Positions 6,862 through 13,539 of a DNA stretch of 13,539 nucleotides are shown piece by piece; within the stretch, counting starts at the first letter, position 1, and each line of letters begins with the position of its first letter. Position numbers and translations under genes: made by a program. Below the pieces are notes generated by a model. It did no database searches. It saw only the letters and a list, made by a program, of their open reading frames with translations, and was not told the origin of the DNA. Where the stretch lies: contig DJXF01000125.1 of assembly GCA_002449635.1 (NCBI GenBank), positions 1-13,539 of the forward strand, read 5' to 3'. Origin of the DNA: Clostridiales bacterium UBA7011. Lineage in GTDB: Bacteria > Bacillota > Clostridia > Oscillospirales > Butyricicoccaceae.

Positions 6862-7260
6862 TTACAGGCGTTCCTCATCGAACAGTGCGCCTGCTTTTTC
6901 GTAGTGTGTGACGCGTGTGATGGCGTTGTTTTCATCGACAAACACAACCTTCGGCTTATGCGTGCCGGCCTCCTCCGGTGTCACATCGGCATACGACATA
7001 ATAATGATCGTGTCGCCCTCCGACACACAGCGCGCCGCTGCACCGTTCAGGCAGATCATGCCGCTTCCCGGCTCACCTGCGATGGTGTAGGTCTCCAGAC
7101 GGTTGCCGTTGTCAACATCCGCAATCTGTACCTTTTCGTATTCGTAGATACCCGCCGCTTCCATCAGCTCACTGTCAATCGTAATCGAGCCGACGTAGTT
7201 GAGCGCCGCCTGCTTGACAACTGCGCGATGAATTTTGCTTTTGAGCATTTGAATCGTCAT
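6862..7260 (-). CDS. panD: Aspartate 1-decarboxylase (PanD)
   Basis: Decarboxylates L-aspartate to beta-alanine, which PanC joins to pantoate. The enzyme is made as an inactive pro-protein that self-cleaves to form a pyruvoyl group. With the ATG at 7260 the 132-aa product keeps exactly the residue numbering of the E. coli enzyme: K9, the G24-S25 cleavage site, R54, T57, Y58 and N72 in NGAAA. This, and a GGAGG site 6 nt upstream, decides the start against in-frame ATGs at 7302 and 7248. All key catalytic residues are present. It is the last gene of the pan operon, 16 nt after panC, followed by a strong terminator. Confidence 0.96.
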   Translation of the reverse strand: MTIQMLKSKIHRAVVKQAALNYVGSITIDSELMEAAGIYEYEKVQIADVDNGNRLETYTIAGEPGSGMICLNGAAARCVSEGDTIIIMSYADVTPEEAGTHKPKVVFVDENNAITRVTHYEKAGALFDEERL

Positions 7261-7276
7261 GTATATCCTCCGTAAT

Positions 7277-8122
7277 TCAGCGTTCGATGATAAAATTATC
7301 AATCAGGCGCGTCTTGCCGATATATACTGCAACCGCTGCGAGAATGGAACCCGCCGTGCTGTCCACCGGCTCCAGATTGTTCCAGTCGACGATTTCGACA
7401 TAATCAATGCGGGACAGCGGCTCCGCCTCAATTTCCGCGGTGATCATCGCCTTGACCTTCGCCGCATCCGTCTCACCTGCTTCGACAGCCGCCCTGCCCT
7501 TGTTCAGACCGCGGGACAGGCACAGCGCCGCCTGACGCTCCGCTGCGCTCAGATAGGTATTGCGCGAGCTCTTCGCCAGACCGTCCGCCTCGCGGATGAT
7601 CGGGCAGCCGACAATGTCCAGCGGCATATTCAGGTCGCGCACCATGCGGCGGATGACTGCCAGCTGCTGGGCGTCCTTCTGTCCGAAATACGCGCGGTCC
7701 GGCTGAACAATGTGAAACAGCTTGCTGACGACGGTGCACACGCCGCGGAAATGGGTCGGGCGCGTCTTGCCGCACAGACCCTTGGTCAGATGATCCATGT
7801 CCACATAGGTGCAGAAATCCGGCGCGTACATTTCCTCTGCCTCCGGATGGAAAATCAGGTCGGCGCCGGTCTGCTCGCACAGCGCCGCATCGCGGTCGAT
7901 ATCGCGCGGGTAGGTGGCGAGATCCTCCGACGGCCCGAACTGAATCGGATTGACGAAATCGGAGACGACCGTGCGGTCATTTTCCGCAACGGAGCGGGCA
8001 ATCAGGCTCTGATGACCCTCGTGCAGATAGCCCATCGTCGGAACCAGTCCCACGGTCAGGCCCTCTGCGCGCCATGCCTTCACCTGTGCGCGCACTTCTT
8101 CAATGGTTTTTACGATAGTCAT
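7277..8122 (-). CDS. panC: Pantothenate synthetase (pantoate-beta-alanine ligase, PanC)
   Basis: ATP-dependent condensation of pantoate with beta-alanine to pantothenate, via pantoyl-adenylate, in the cytosol. The 281-aa protein has the nucleotidyltransferase signature PTMGYLHEGH (residues 28-37, HIGH-like), DFVNPIQFGP, the pantoate/ATP-binding stretches GVCTVVSKLF and YFGQKDAQQ, and the KMSKS-like KSSRNTYLS. The length matches the family (about 280). The start at 8122 is chosen because GAGAGGAA lies just upstream and falls inside the codons that would follow the alternative ATG at 8140. It sits 46 nt after panB and 16 nt before panD, clearly one transcript. Confidence 0.97.
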   Translation of the reverse strand: MTIVKTIEEVRAQVKAWRAEGLTVGLVPTMGYLHEGHQSLIARSVAENDRTVVSDFVNPIQFGPSEDLATYPRDIDRDAALCEQTGADLIFHPEAEEMYAPDFCTYVDMDHLTKGLCGKTRPTHFRGVCTVVSKLFHIVQPDRAYFGQKDAQQLAVIRRMVRDLNMPLDIVGCPIIREADGLAKSSRNTYLSAAERQAALCLSRGLNKGRAAVEAGETDAAKVKAMITAEIEAEPLSRIDYVEIVDWNNLEPVDSTAGSILAAVAVYIGKTRLIDNFIIER

Positions 8123-8168
8123 TTGCGTTCCTCTCTGCAATCAGTCATTCGTGTGAATGAACCGGTGA

Positions 8169-8996
8169 TTAATACAGCTTGTCAATGATGCTTTCATCCA
8201 TCTTAAAGGTGTGCTCCTTTGCCGGGAAGGTGCCGTTCTGCACTTCCTCAATATAAGCCTTGAAGCCCGCCGTCATAGCTTCACCGACATTCGCAAACGG
8301 CTTGACAAATTTCGGTGTAAAGTCGGAAAACATGGTCAGCATATCCTGATAGACGAGCACCTGTCCGTCGCAGTCCGGACCTGCGCCGATGCCGATGGTC
8401 GGGATGTCCAGCTCCTCTGTGATCTTCTTTGCCAGCGGTGCCGGTACACACTCCAGTACTACGGCGAACGCGCCTGCCTCCTGTACGCGGCGTGCATCGT
8501 CGAGAATCTTCTGTGCCGCAGCCTCGCCCTTGCCCTGTACGCGGAAGCCGCCAAACGCATTGACCGACTGCGGTGTCATACCGATATGGGCGCAGACCGG
8601 AATGGACGCGTCGACAATCGCGCGAATCTGTTCGCAGACCGCGGCGCCGCCCTCGAGCTTGACAGCCTGTGCGCGGCCTTCCTTCATCAGACGGCCGGCG
8701 TTGACCAGGGCGTCATAGGTGGATGTCTGATAGGACATGAACGGCATATCCGCAACGAGCAGCGCATTTTTCGCGCCGCGAGCAACTGCCGCCGTATGAT
8801 GGATCATATCCTCCATTGTGACGGACAGCGTATCCTCATAACCAAGGCAGACCATGCCCAGCGAATCGCCGACTAAGATTGCATTGACGCCCGCTGCATC
8901 GATGAGCTTGGCAGTAGAATAGTCGTAGGCCGTGAGCATGGTCTGTTTGATGTTGTTCTGTTTTGCCTGCTGGAAAGTGACGACTGTGTTTTTCAT
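8169..8996 (-). CDS. panB: 3-methyl-2-oxobutanoate hydroxymethyltransferase (PanB)
   Basis: First committed step of pantothenate synthesis: transfers a hydroxymethyl group from 5,10-methylene-tetrahydrofolate to 2-ketoisovalerate, giving ketopantoate. The 275-aa TIM-barrel protein has the metal ligands D44 (VGDSLGM) and D83 (VADMPF), K113 in VKLEGG, the HIGMTPQS segment (137-144) and the catalytic base E182 in LECVPA, all at family-typical positions. GGAGGG lies 6 nt before the ATG at 8996. That start overlaps the stop of the DUF2520 gene by ATGA, implying coupled translation. Confidence 0.97.
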   Translation of the reverse strand: MKNTVVTFQQAKQNNIKQTMLTAYDYSTAKLIDAAGVNAILVGDSLGMVCLGYEDTLSVTMEDMIHHTAAVARGAKNALLVADMPFMSYQTSTYDALVNAGRLMKEGRAQAVKLEGGAAVCEQIRAIVDASIPVCAHIGMTPQSVNAFGGFRVQGKGEAAAQKILDDARRVQEAGAFAVVLECVPAPLAKKITEELDIPTIGIGAGPDCDGQVLVYQDMLTMFSDFTPKFVKPFANVGEAMTAGFKAYIEEVQNGTFPAKEHTFKMDESIIDKLY

Positions 8997-9835
8997 AACA
9001 ATCCCTCCAAATAAGTTCTGAGGGCAGTATCATCTCTGTCAGGATGTTTTTGCTGCGCCAGATCGCACAGCTTTCGCGTCAGCAGGGCATAAAGCGCCTG
9101 ATCCTCGCGGCTCAGACACGCCATATGCGACCGGATGGTCTCCACATCGCCGCGTTCTGCGGGTCCTGTGAGCGCATCGCGCGGTCCCTTCGAGCAGACA
9201 GCCTGTGCATTGCCGAGAATCAGCGGTGTGAGCGCCGTCTGTGCCTGCTCCGCCGTGAAGCCGCACTGCTCCAGAAGCTGCATGCCCCAATGGGACAGCC
9301 CGACCGCCAGATTGCTCACCACGCACGCTGCCAGATGGTAGCGCGCCTTGTCCGCCGCGGCAATGGTTGCCGTCTGTGCGCCGCAGCTGTGCAGAAGCTC
9401 CGCCATTTCCGGCGCGCCGCTGCCTTCCAGCGTGAAAAACGCGCCTTCCAGCTGCTGCCAGGAGGAAAACCTGTCGCTGACTGCCAGCAGCGGATGAACC
9501 GAGCATACCCGCGCCCCGCACTTCTCCGCCGAGGCGAAGACCGCGCTTGGCAGCGCACCGCTGCAATGGCAAATACATTTACTTTTGATCGGCAGCGCCG
9601 CCAGGTCGTCCCAAATGCGGCCGATCACGCCGTCCGGCGTGGTCACGAACAGGGTATCGCTCGCGTCCAGAATGTCCGCCAGTGAAGAATAGCAGTTTGA
9701 CTGTGTGAATGCTGCTGCCTGCTCGGCGTGCTGCGGGGTACGGCTGTAATAACCGGTGACGGAGACGCCGTGGTGTGCAAACAGCTTGCCCAGCGACGTA
9801 CCGACCTTTCCCGCGCCGATAAATCCAATTTTCAT
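8993..9835 (-). CDS. Rossmann-like/DUF2520 oxidoreductase, probable ketopantoate reductase (PanG-like)
   Basis: A 280-aa predicted NAD(P)H-dependent dehydrogenase: an N-terminal Rossmann-like domain with GAGKVG (residues 7-12), then the DUF2520 helical domain (YHLAACVVSNLAVGLSHWG onward). Conserved motifs CHCSGAL and SVHPLLAVSD mark the family. Established knowledge: a non-PanE ketopantoate reductase, PanG, has been described in bacteria lacking panE. Inference: being first in the operon, coupled to panB by an ATGA overlap and without any panE in view, this gene most likely performs ketopantoate to pantoate reduction. The ATG at 9835 has a perfect GGAGGTGG site. In-frame ATGs at 9937 and 9880 lack ribosome-binding sites and precede the start of the fold. 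Confidence 0.85.
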   Translation of the reverse strand: MKIGFIGAGKVGTSLGKLFAHHGVSVTGYYSRTPQHAEQAAAFTQSNCYSSLADILDASDTLFVTTPDGVIGRIWDDLAALPIKSKCICHCSGALPSAVFASAEKCGARVCSVHPLLAVSDRFSSWQQLEGAFFTLEGSGAPEMAELLHSCGAQTATIAAADKARYHLAACVVSNLAVGLSHWGMQLLEQCGFTAEQAQTALTPLILGNAQAVCSKGPRDALTGPAERGDVETIRSHMACLSREDQALYALLTRKLCDLAQQKHPDRDDTALRTYLEGLL

Positions 9836-10000
9836 ATGAACCACCTCCGTGTGCTCGTCCGGCGGCGATCCCCTGTGCATCGGTTTCACTCGCAGGTCTG
9901 CGCTGTGAACCGTGCCGAAAAAAGTAAGAAAAAACATCCGGTGCAGTTTGTTTCCGGCAGCGGAATTCCGCCGTCCGCATCAATACCACCCATCTCGTTT

Positions 10001-10029
10001 ACTTTATCACAACCGCAGTTTTATGACAA
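10001..10029 (-). promoter_or_regulatory. Promoter of the pan operon
   Basis: On the minus strand TTGTCA (10024-10029), 17 bp, TAAAGT (10001-10006), with TGA forming an extended -10. Transcription would start near 9994, giving a leader of about 160 nt. That leader contains a 12-bp perfect palindrome (9960-9971) and two U6 tracts (complement of 9918-9923 and 9929-9934). Confidence 0.6.
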
Positions 10030-10060
10030 GTATTTCTGCGGAAATCTTTTGGGTATGGGT

Positions 10061-10083
10061 GATAATTTTGCGTCAAAATAATC
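10061..10083. promoter_or_regulatory. 23-bp dyad upstream of the pan promoter, candidate operator
   Basis: GATAATTTTG (10061-10070) and CAAAATAATC (10074-10083) are reverse complements except at one position, separated by CGT. The site lies just over 30 bp upstream of the pan -35 box, a usual place for an activator. No T-run follows that would make it a terminator of a known gene. Confidence 0.45.
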
Positions 10084-10401
10084 GCCTAAATTTGCCATTT
10101 TTCATAAAATATACCATGTTGATGCTCCTGCCGCCGGCTTGTCTGCACATTTTGCCCCGGTTGTCCAACGAGCCGGACGGTTTTCCGGCGCAAGCTGATT
10201 TTTCTTTTTTATTGCATATATCGTTTTTTTCTTCTGTTTTTGAACAAAAATATATCCTTTCCGCTAACGCAATGTTCCTCCTTTTTATTCAAAATAAAAC
10301 ATTTGACGATTGGTCAGGGCGGGTATTCCGGCTCTTTTTCATCGTCATTTTATTGCAATATGGAAATTATTCGCAGATACAAAATAATTCATTCTTTCCC
10401 C
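10084..10401. other. AT-rich non-coding control region between panG-like gene and araC-type gene
   Basis: No supported gene. Counting by eye, 10201-10440 is about 30% G+C, with 10201-10260 near 20%, against about 55-60% in flanking genes. It is full of T-runs and A-runs. A plus-strand open frame covers 9912-10442, but it has no ribosome-binding site or recognisable domain and crosses both promoters. An imperfect inverted repeat (GAAATTATT near 10363 and AATAATTC near 10382) lies just upstream of the araC-type promoter. Confidence 0.6.
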
Positions 10402-10430
10402 TTGAATTATGTATCATTTTTCCGTATAAT
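10402..10430 (+). promoter_or_regulatory. Sigma-A promoter of the AraC-family gene
   Basis: TTGAAT (10402-10407), 17 bp, TATAAT (10425-10430): the best consensus promoter in the window. Transcription would start near 10437, about 80 nt before the start codon. Confidence 0.8.
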
Positions 10431-10518
10431 GAATACAATTAGAGCAATAATGATCGAATAACTGCATATGTCGGTGTCTCCCCCTCGACGCCGGCGGCAA
10501 AAGCAAGGAGAGATTTTT

Positions 10519-11355
10519 ATGTCCGAAATTACAAATCGTTTCTGCGACTCCACCGGTTACGCAGAACTATCCCTCAAGCAGTATGGACGCTTCACCGGTG
10601 ATGCGGACGAAACGCTGCTCCCTTTCCTGACAGAAAACACCATCGTTGTTTACGTCACCGGAGAAGGCGGCTCTGTCAAGCTCGGGGCTTCCGTACACAC
10701 CATTGAGCCGGGCATGGTCGTTGTTCTGTTCCCGGGTCAGTGCGTCAACTGTTCCGCACTGGCAGGCGGAAAATCCGGCGGCATGTGGATGGAGCTGTCG
10801 GGTGACGCCGTGCCGGCCGTGCTGCAGCGCGCAGGTCTGACGCCGCAGAAGCCCACCCTCATGCCGACTGTTCCGGCTGAGCAGTCCGAGGCTGCCGCTC
10901 TGTTCGCTTCCCTGACCGATCCTGCGCAGGAATACGGTCCGCTGTGCGCGACAGGCAAAGCCATGCAGATTCTCGACTGTCTGCTGCGCGAAACCCCCCG
11001 TCCCGTTCAGCCGAAGGTTGCCAACCTTCAGCGCTACTATGTCGACAAATCCATTCGTTTCATTGAGACAAAATATCCGCAGGATATCTCCGTGGAGGAT
11101 GTCGCAGAGTACTGCGGACTCAACCGCAGTTATCTCGGCAAGCTGTTCCGCGACGCGACCGGTATGACCACGCAGGAGTATCTGATCCGCCACCGCATGA
11201 AAATTGCATGCAGCTATCTCGAGCGCGCCGCTGCGCCGATTGCCGCCATTGCCCGTTCGGTCGGCTATCCCAATCAGCTGCACTTCTCCCGCGCTTTCCA
11301 CAAGGTGTTCGGCATTCCGCCGCGCGAGTGGCAGAAGCGCAACCGCAAGGTGTAA
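10519..11355 (+). CDS. AraC family transcriptional regulator
   Basis: A 278-aa DNA-binding regulator. The N-terminal part (about residues 20-150) looks like the cupin-type ligand-sensing domain of AraC proteins (VYVTGEGGSVKLG, IEPGMVVVLFPGQ). The C-terminal 100 residues carry the double helix-turn-helix: DISVEDVAEYCGLNRSYLGKLF for the first, and PIAAIARSVGYPNQLHFSRAFHKVFGIPPREW for the second with the family signature. The start at 10519 has AAGGAGAG 6 nt upstream; the ATG at 10468 lacks one and adds a basic 17-residue tail. It is alone on the plus strand, divergent from the pan operon across 680 bp. Regulation of itself or of pan is possible but not shown. AraC proteins often sense sugars, and the ligand here is unknown. 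Confidence 0.93.
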   Translation: MSEITNRFCDSTGYAELSLKQYGRFTGDADETLLPFLTENTIVVYVTGEGGSVKLGASVHTIEPGMVVVLFPGQCVNCSALAGGKSGGMWMELSGDAVPAVLQRAGLTPQKPTLMPTVPAEQSEAAALFASLTDPAQEYGPLCATGKAMQILDCLLRETPRPVQPKVANLQRYYVDKSIRFIETKYPQDISVEDVAEYCGLNRSYLGKLFRDATGMTTQEYLIRHRMKIACSYLERAAAPIAAIARSVGYPNQLHFSRAFHKVFGIPPREWQKRNRKV

Positions 11356-11467
11356 AAATTTGTCGGCCTGACTGCCTCTGGCCGTGGATACCTTCTGCCG
11401 CATGTCCGGTGCTGTGCCGGCAGCAGCGCGCAAGCGCATGAAACCATGCGAAAAACGCACAAAAATA

Positions 11468-11508
11468 CCGCCGTTCCCGCATTTGCAGGGGCGGCGGCTT
11501 TGCTTTTT
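11468..11508. terminator. Bidirectional terminator between the araC-type gene and the HAD gene
   Basis: A 10-bp stem with two G-U pairs: CCGCCGTTCC (11468-11477) with GGGGCGGCGG (11488-11497), 10-nt loop, then CTTTGCTTTTT. The minus-strand version ends GGTATTTTTG, so it can stop both convergent transcripts. A smaller hairpin (CGCATG 11435-11440 with CATGCG 11445-11450) lies just upstream and has A5 after it on the plus strand. Confidence 0.75.
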
Positions 11509-11516
11509 ATCGAAAT

Positions 11517-12317
11517 TCAAATGAAGCGGTAAATCGCCTGTGCGACACCGCCATTGTCGTTGGTGTCGGTTATGTATCGCGCGAGCTGCTTGACGGCGTC
11601 ATCTCCGTTGCCCATGACGACGGGCATGCCGACAATTTTCAGCATATCGGTATCGTTGTCACTGTCGCCGATTGCCATGATCTGGTCGAGGGAAATACCC
11701 ATGACATGTGCCAGCTCACGCAGCGCCAGTCCTTTGTTGACGCCCTTCGGCATGACCTCAAAATTGTTCTCCGCAGAGCGTGTGATGTGGATGCCGGGCA
11801 GGAGATTGATTTCACCGAGCGCTTCCGCGAGCACCTCTGTCTCTCCGCGCGCAAACACCTTGGAAACCGGAAATTTGTGTTCCCGGATGGCTGCGGCAAC
11901 ATCCGGCAGGACAACCTTGCTCGCCCAAAAACCCTCCGTGCGCTTGGTATTGGACAAAATTTCGTCAGAATACGGATTTAAGTACAGGCGGTCGCCGACA
12001 TAAATCATGACCGTAACCGGGCGGTTCTGCACCGCCTCGACCACCTGTGCGCCGATGTCCCACGGCATCGCCCATTCCTTGACATTGCGCGCATTGCGCA
12101 CGTCAGAGATTGCCGCGCCGCCCGCAGAAATCAGCAGAGAGGATGCCCCGATTTCCTTTGCGAAAACCGCAGCTTCCCCCACGATCCGTCCGGTACAGAC
12201 GATGACCTTGACCCCCCGGCTGCGGGCATACGCAACCGCCTCCACCGTCGACGGCAGAATATCCACATCACTGGTCAGCACCGTGCCGTCCAGATCGAGT
12301 GCAATCAGACGATACAT
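11517..12317 (-). CDS. Cof-type HAD family phosphatase
   Basis: A 266-aa HAD-superfamily hydrolase (subfamily IIB, Cof/YidA type) that dephosphorylates small phosphometabolites such as sugar phosphates or cofactor phosphates. Motif I ALDLDGTVL gives the nucleophile D8 and acid D10. Motif IV GDSDNDTDML (starting at residue 217) binds Mg2+. A large C2B cap lies between, and the length is typical of the family. The start at 12317 has AAAGGAGAG upstream; the ATG at 12350 would begin within the end of ecfT. It follows ecfT by 29 nt on the same strand, so it is probably co-transcribed with the ECF transporter. Substrate unknown. Confidence 0.93.
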   Translation of the reverse strand: MYRLIALDLDGTVLTSDVDILPSTVEAVAYARSRGVKVIVCTGRIVGEAAVFAKEIGASSLLISAGGAAISDVRNARNVKEWAMPWDIGAQVVEAVQNRPVTVMIYVGDRLYLNPYSDEILSNTKRTEGFWASKVVLPDVAAAIREHKFPVSKVFARGETEVLAEALGEINLLPGIHITRSAENNFEVMPKGVNKGLALRELAHVMGISLDQIMAIGDSDNDTDMLKIVGMPVVMGNGDDAVKQLARYITDTNDNGGVAQAIYRFI

Positions 12318-12346
12318 ATTCTCTCCTTTCTTCCGCTCTGCCGCTG

Positions 12347-13150
12347 TCACAGCAGTACCTGAAGCATGATCGCGCCGCCGAGAAACAGCACCGCTGCCGC
12401 CGCGCAGATCACATCATCCCGTCCGAAGCGCAGCTGCCGCAGCCGCGTGCGCCCGATATCGCCGCGGTACAGGCGGCATTCCATCGCGGTTGCCAGCTCA
12501 TCCGCCCGCCGCAGCGCCGAGACGAACAGCGGTACCAGAATGGGCACCAGCGCGCGTGCCCGATGCAGCAGATTTCCGGTGTCAAAATCCGCGCCGCGCG
12601 CACGCTGTGCGCGCATGATTTTTTCGGTCTCCTCCACCAGTGTCGGGATGAACCGCAGCGCCAGCGACATCATCATCGCCAGCTCATGGATGGGCAGATG
12701 CAGCTTTTTGAGCGGCGAGAGCAGGCGCTCCAGACCGTCCGTCAGCTGAATCGGCGAGGTGGTGTAGGTCAGCAGCGAAGCGCCTGCGATGAGCAGAATC
12801 AGCCGCGCCGCAATCAGTATCGCTTTGCTGACGCCCGCACTCGTGATGCTCAGCACGCCTGCGCGCCACAGTACGGTCTCGCCCGGCGTCAGGAACAGAT
12901 TGAGCACAGCCGTAAACAAAATAATAACCAGAATGGGCCTGAGTCCGCGCAGCACCATGCGCAGCTTGAGCTTGGAAGCGGCGGTCAGACCCAGAATATA
13001 AACTGTCAGCACAAGGTAGGACGGAACATTGCTGCACACAAACAGCGCAGCAATGATCGCTGTCACCAGAAGAATTTTTGTGCGCGGGTCCACGCGGTGC
13101 ATCCGTGTATTTCCCGGAAAATACTGGCCGAGCGTAATATCTCTCAGCAT
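12347..13150 (-). CDS. ecfT: Energy-coupling factor transporter transmembrane protein EcfT
   Basis: Transmembrane scaffold of an ECF-type (group II) vitamin/metal importer, joining the two EcfA ATPases to a substrate-binding S protein. The 267-aa product has the N-terminal LGQYFPGNTRMHRVDPRTK motif typical of EcfT, followed by four to six membrane helices. Two ATPase-coupling motifs are seen: RAQRARGADF and AMECRLYRGD, which match the conserved Ala-Arg-Gly coupling helices, the second in a divergent form (LYRG). The start at 13150 follows GGGAGGTG; the ATG at 13171 is upstream of that site. It overlaps the ecfA2 stop by 7 nt, as expected for a tightly coupled operon. Confidence 0.93.
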   Translation of the reverse strand: MLRDITLGQYFPGNTRMHRVDPRTKILLVTAIIAALFVCSNVPSYLVLTVYILGLTAASKLKLRMVLRGLRPILVIILFTAVLNLFLTPGETVLWRAGVLSITSAGVSKAILIAARLILLIAGASLLTYTTSPIQLTDGLERLLSPLKKLHLPIHELAMMMSLALRFIPTLVEETEKIMRAQRARGADFDTGNLLHRARALVPILVPLFVSALRRADELATAMECRLYRGDIGRTRLRQLRFGRDDVICAAAAVLFLGGAIMLQVLL

Positions 13151-13539
13151 CGGTGCACCTCCCCCCACCACGCGGTCAGCTGCCGCACAGCCTGCTCCAC
13201 GGTATAACAGCGGGCATCCACCGGCAGGCCGCGCTTTTTCAGCTCCAGCATGATTTTTGTAACCTGCGGCACAGACAGGCCGGTGCGTTCGAGCGCCTGC
13301 GCCTGTGCAAATACCTCGGACGGTGCGCCGGTCAGGAAAATGCGTCCGTGCTGCATGACAACCAGACGCGATGCGACGCGCGCCGCATCCTCCATGGAAT
13401 GTGTGACCAGAATAATCGTTGTTCCGTTCCGGTCGTGCAGCCGCTGAATCAGCTCGAACATCTCTCTGCGCCCCTCCGGGTCGAGACCCGCGGTCGGCTC
13501 ATCCAGCACAAGCACCTCCGGCCGCATCGCAAGAATGCC
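13144..13539 (-). CDS. ecfA2: ECF transporter ATP-binding subunit EcfA2 (3' part only)
   Basis: The last 131 codons of an ABC ATPase; the frame is open to the window edge and the 5' part, with Walker A, lies outside. Visible: the residues GILAMRPEVLVLDEPTAGLD spanning Walker B and the D-loop, the H-loop histidine in LVTHSMEDAARVA, and the EcfA-type ending GAPSEVFAQ. A C-terminal extension of about 45 residues then contacts EcfT. Position immediately before ecfT and the THSMED sequence favour EcfA2 over EcfA1, which would be expected just upstream. It powers vitamin or metal uptake at the membrane's inner face. The substrate depends on S proteins not seen here. Confidence 0.9.
   Translation of the reverse strand, partial: GILAMRPEVLVLDEPTAGLDPEGRREMFELIQRLHDRNGTTIILVTHSMEDAARVASRLVVMQHGRIFLTGAPSEVFAQAQALERTGLSVPQVTKIMLELKKRGLPVDARCYTVEQAVRQLTAWWGEVHRC

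Noticed and set aside
9836..9937. An in-frame N-terminal extension or Phe-rich leader peptide ahead of the DUF2520 gene
   Set aside because: The ATGs at 9937 and 9880 have no ribosome-binding site, the Rossmann fold begins at 9835 behind GGAGGTGG, and a Phe-codon attenuator makes no sense for pantothenate.
9912..10442. A 176-codon plus-strand open frame in the AT-rich region, with hydrophobic stretches
   Set aside because: Phe/Ile/Leu richness simply reflects T-rich DNA. There is no ribosome-binding site, and it runs across the pan promoter and the araC-type promoter.
1..13539. CRISPR arrays, tRNA/rRNA genes, transposase or phage genes, known riboswitches
   Set aside because: I looked in the intergenic stretches on both strands and saw no regularly spaced repeats, cloverleaf, transposase motifs or recognisable riboswitch core. 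A weak or divergent RNA could still be missed without a covariance search.

Overview
The window looks like ordinary chromosome of an anaerobic, gut-type Firmicute, probably Clostridia of the Oscillospirales/Ruminococcaceae kind. The coding DNA is GC-rich (about 55-60% by eye). Shine-Dalgarno sites are strong (GGAGG, AAGGAG), promoters are sigma-A type, and most neighbours are separated by hairpin terminators. The families (clostridial-type Mrp, GtrA plus GT39-like, CmpB-like membrane protein, DUF2520 protein with panBCD, ecfA-ecfT module) fit that group. Species cannot be named from sequence alone. I see no phage, IS transposase, CRISPR array, rRNA or tRNA.

Layout, left to right. (1) A 13-codon tail of an unidentified + strand gene. 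(2) An 84-nt, three-helix hairpin that terminates mrp and may be a dispersed repeat. (3) The mrp/apbC Fe-S carrier gene on the minus strand with its own promoter. (4) A minus-strand pair encoding GtrA and a GT39-like multipass glycosyltransferase, probably for decorating the cell surface. (5) A divergent regulatory region with a near-perfect 22-bp dyad, then a + strand MATE efflux gene. (6) A minus-strand CmpB-like (PF06541) membrane/coiled-coil protein, divergent from (7) a + strand short-chain dehydrogenase; their promoters lie back to back.

(8) The best-defined functional unit is the minus-strand vitamin B5 operon: DUF2520 Rossmann protein, panB, panC, panD, in pathway order. No panE is present. 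The DUF2520 gene overlaps panB by ATGA and most likely supplies the missing ketopantoate reductase (the PanG-type enzyme). Together the four genes would take ketoisovalerate and aspartate to pantothenate.

(9) About 680 bp separate the pan operon from a divergent + strand AraC-family regulator gene. This stretch contains a very AT-rich core (about 30% GC), a pan promoter, a 23-bp dyad upstream of it, and a textbook promoter for the regulator. (10) The right end is a minus-strand ECF vitamin/metal uptake module: the 3' part of ecfA2, then ecfT, then a Cof-type HAD phosphatase. It converges on the AraC gene at a bidirectional terminator.

I did not find a clearly new system. The points most worth checking are the DUF2520/PanG assignment, the two dyad operators, the AT-rich control region, and the complex hairpin at the left end.
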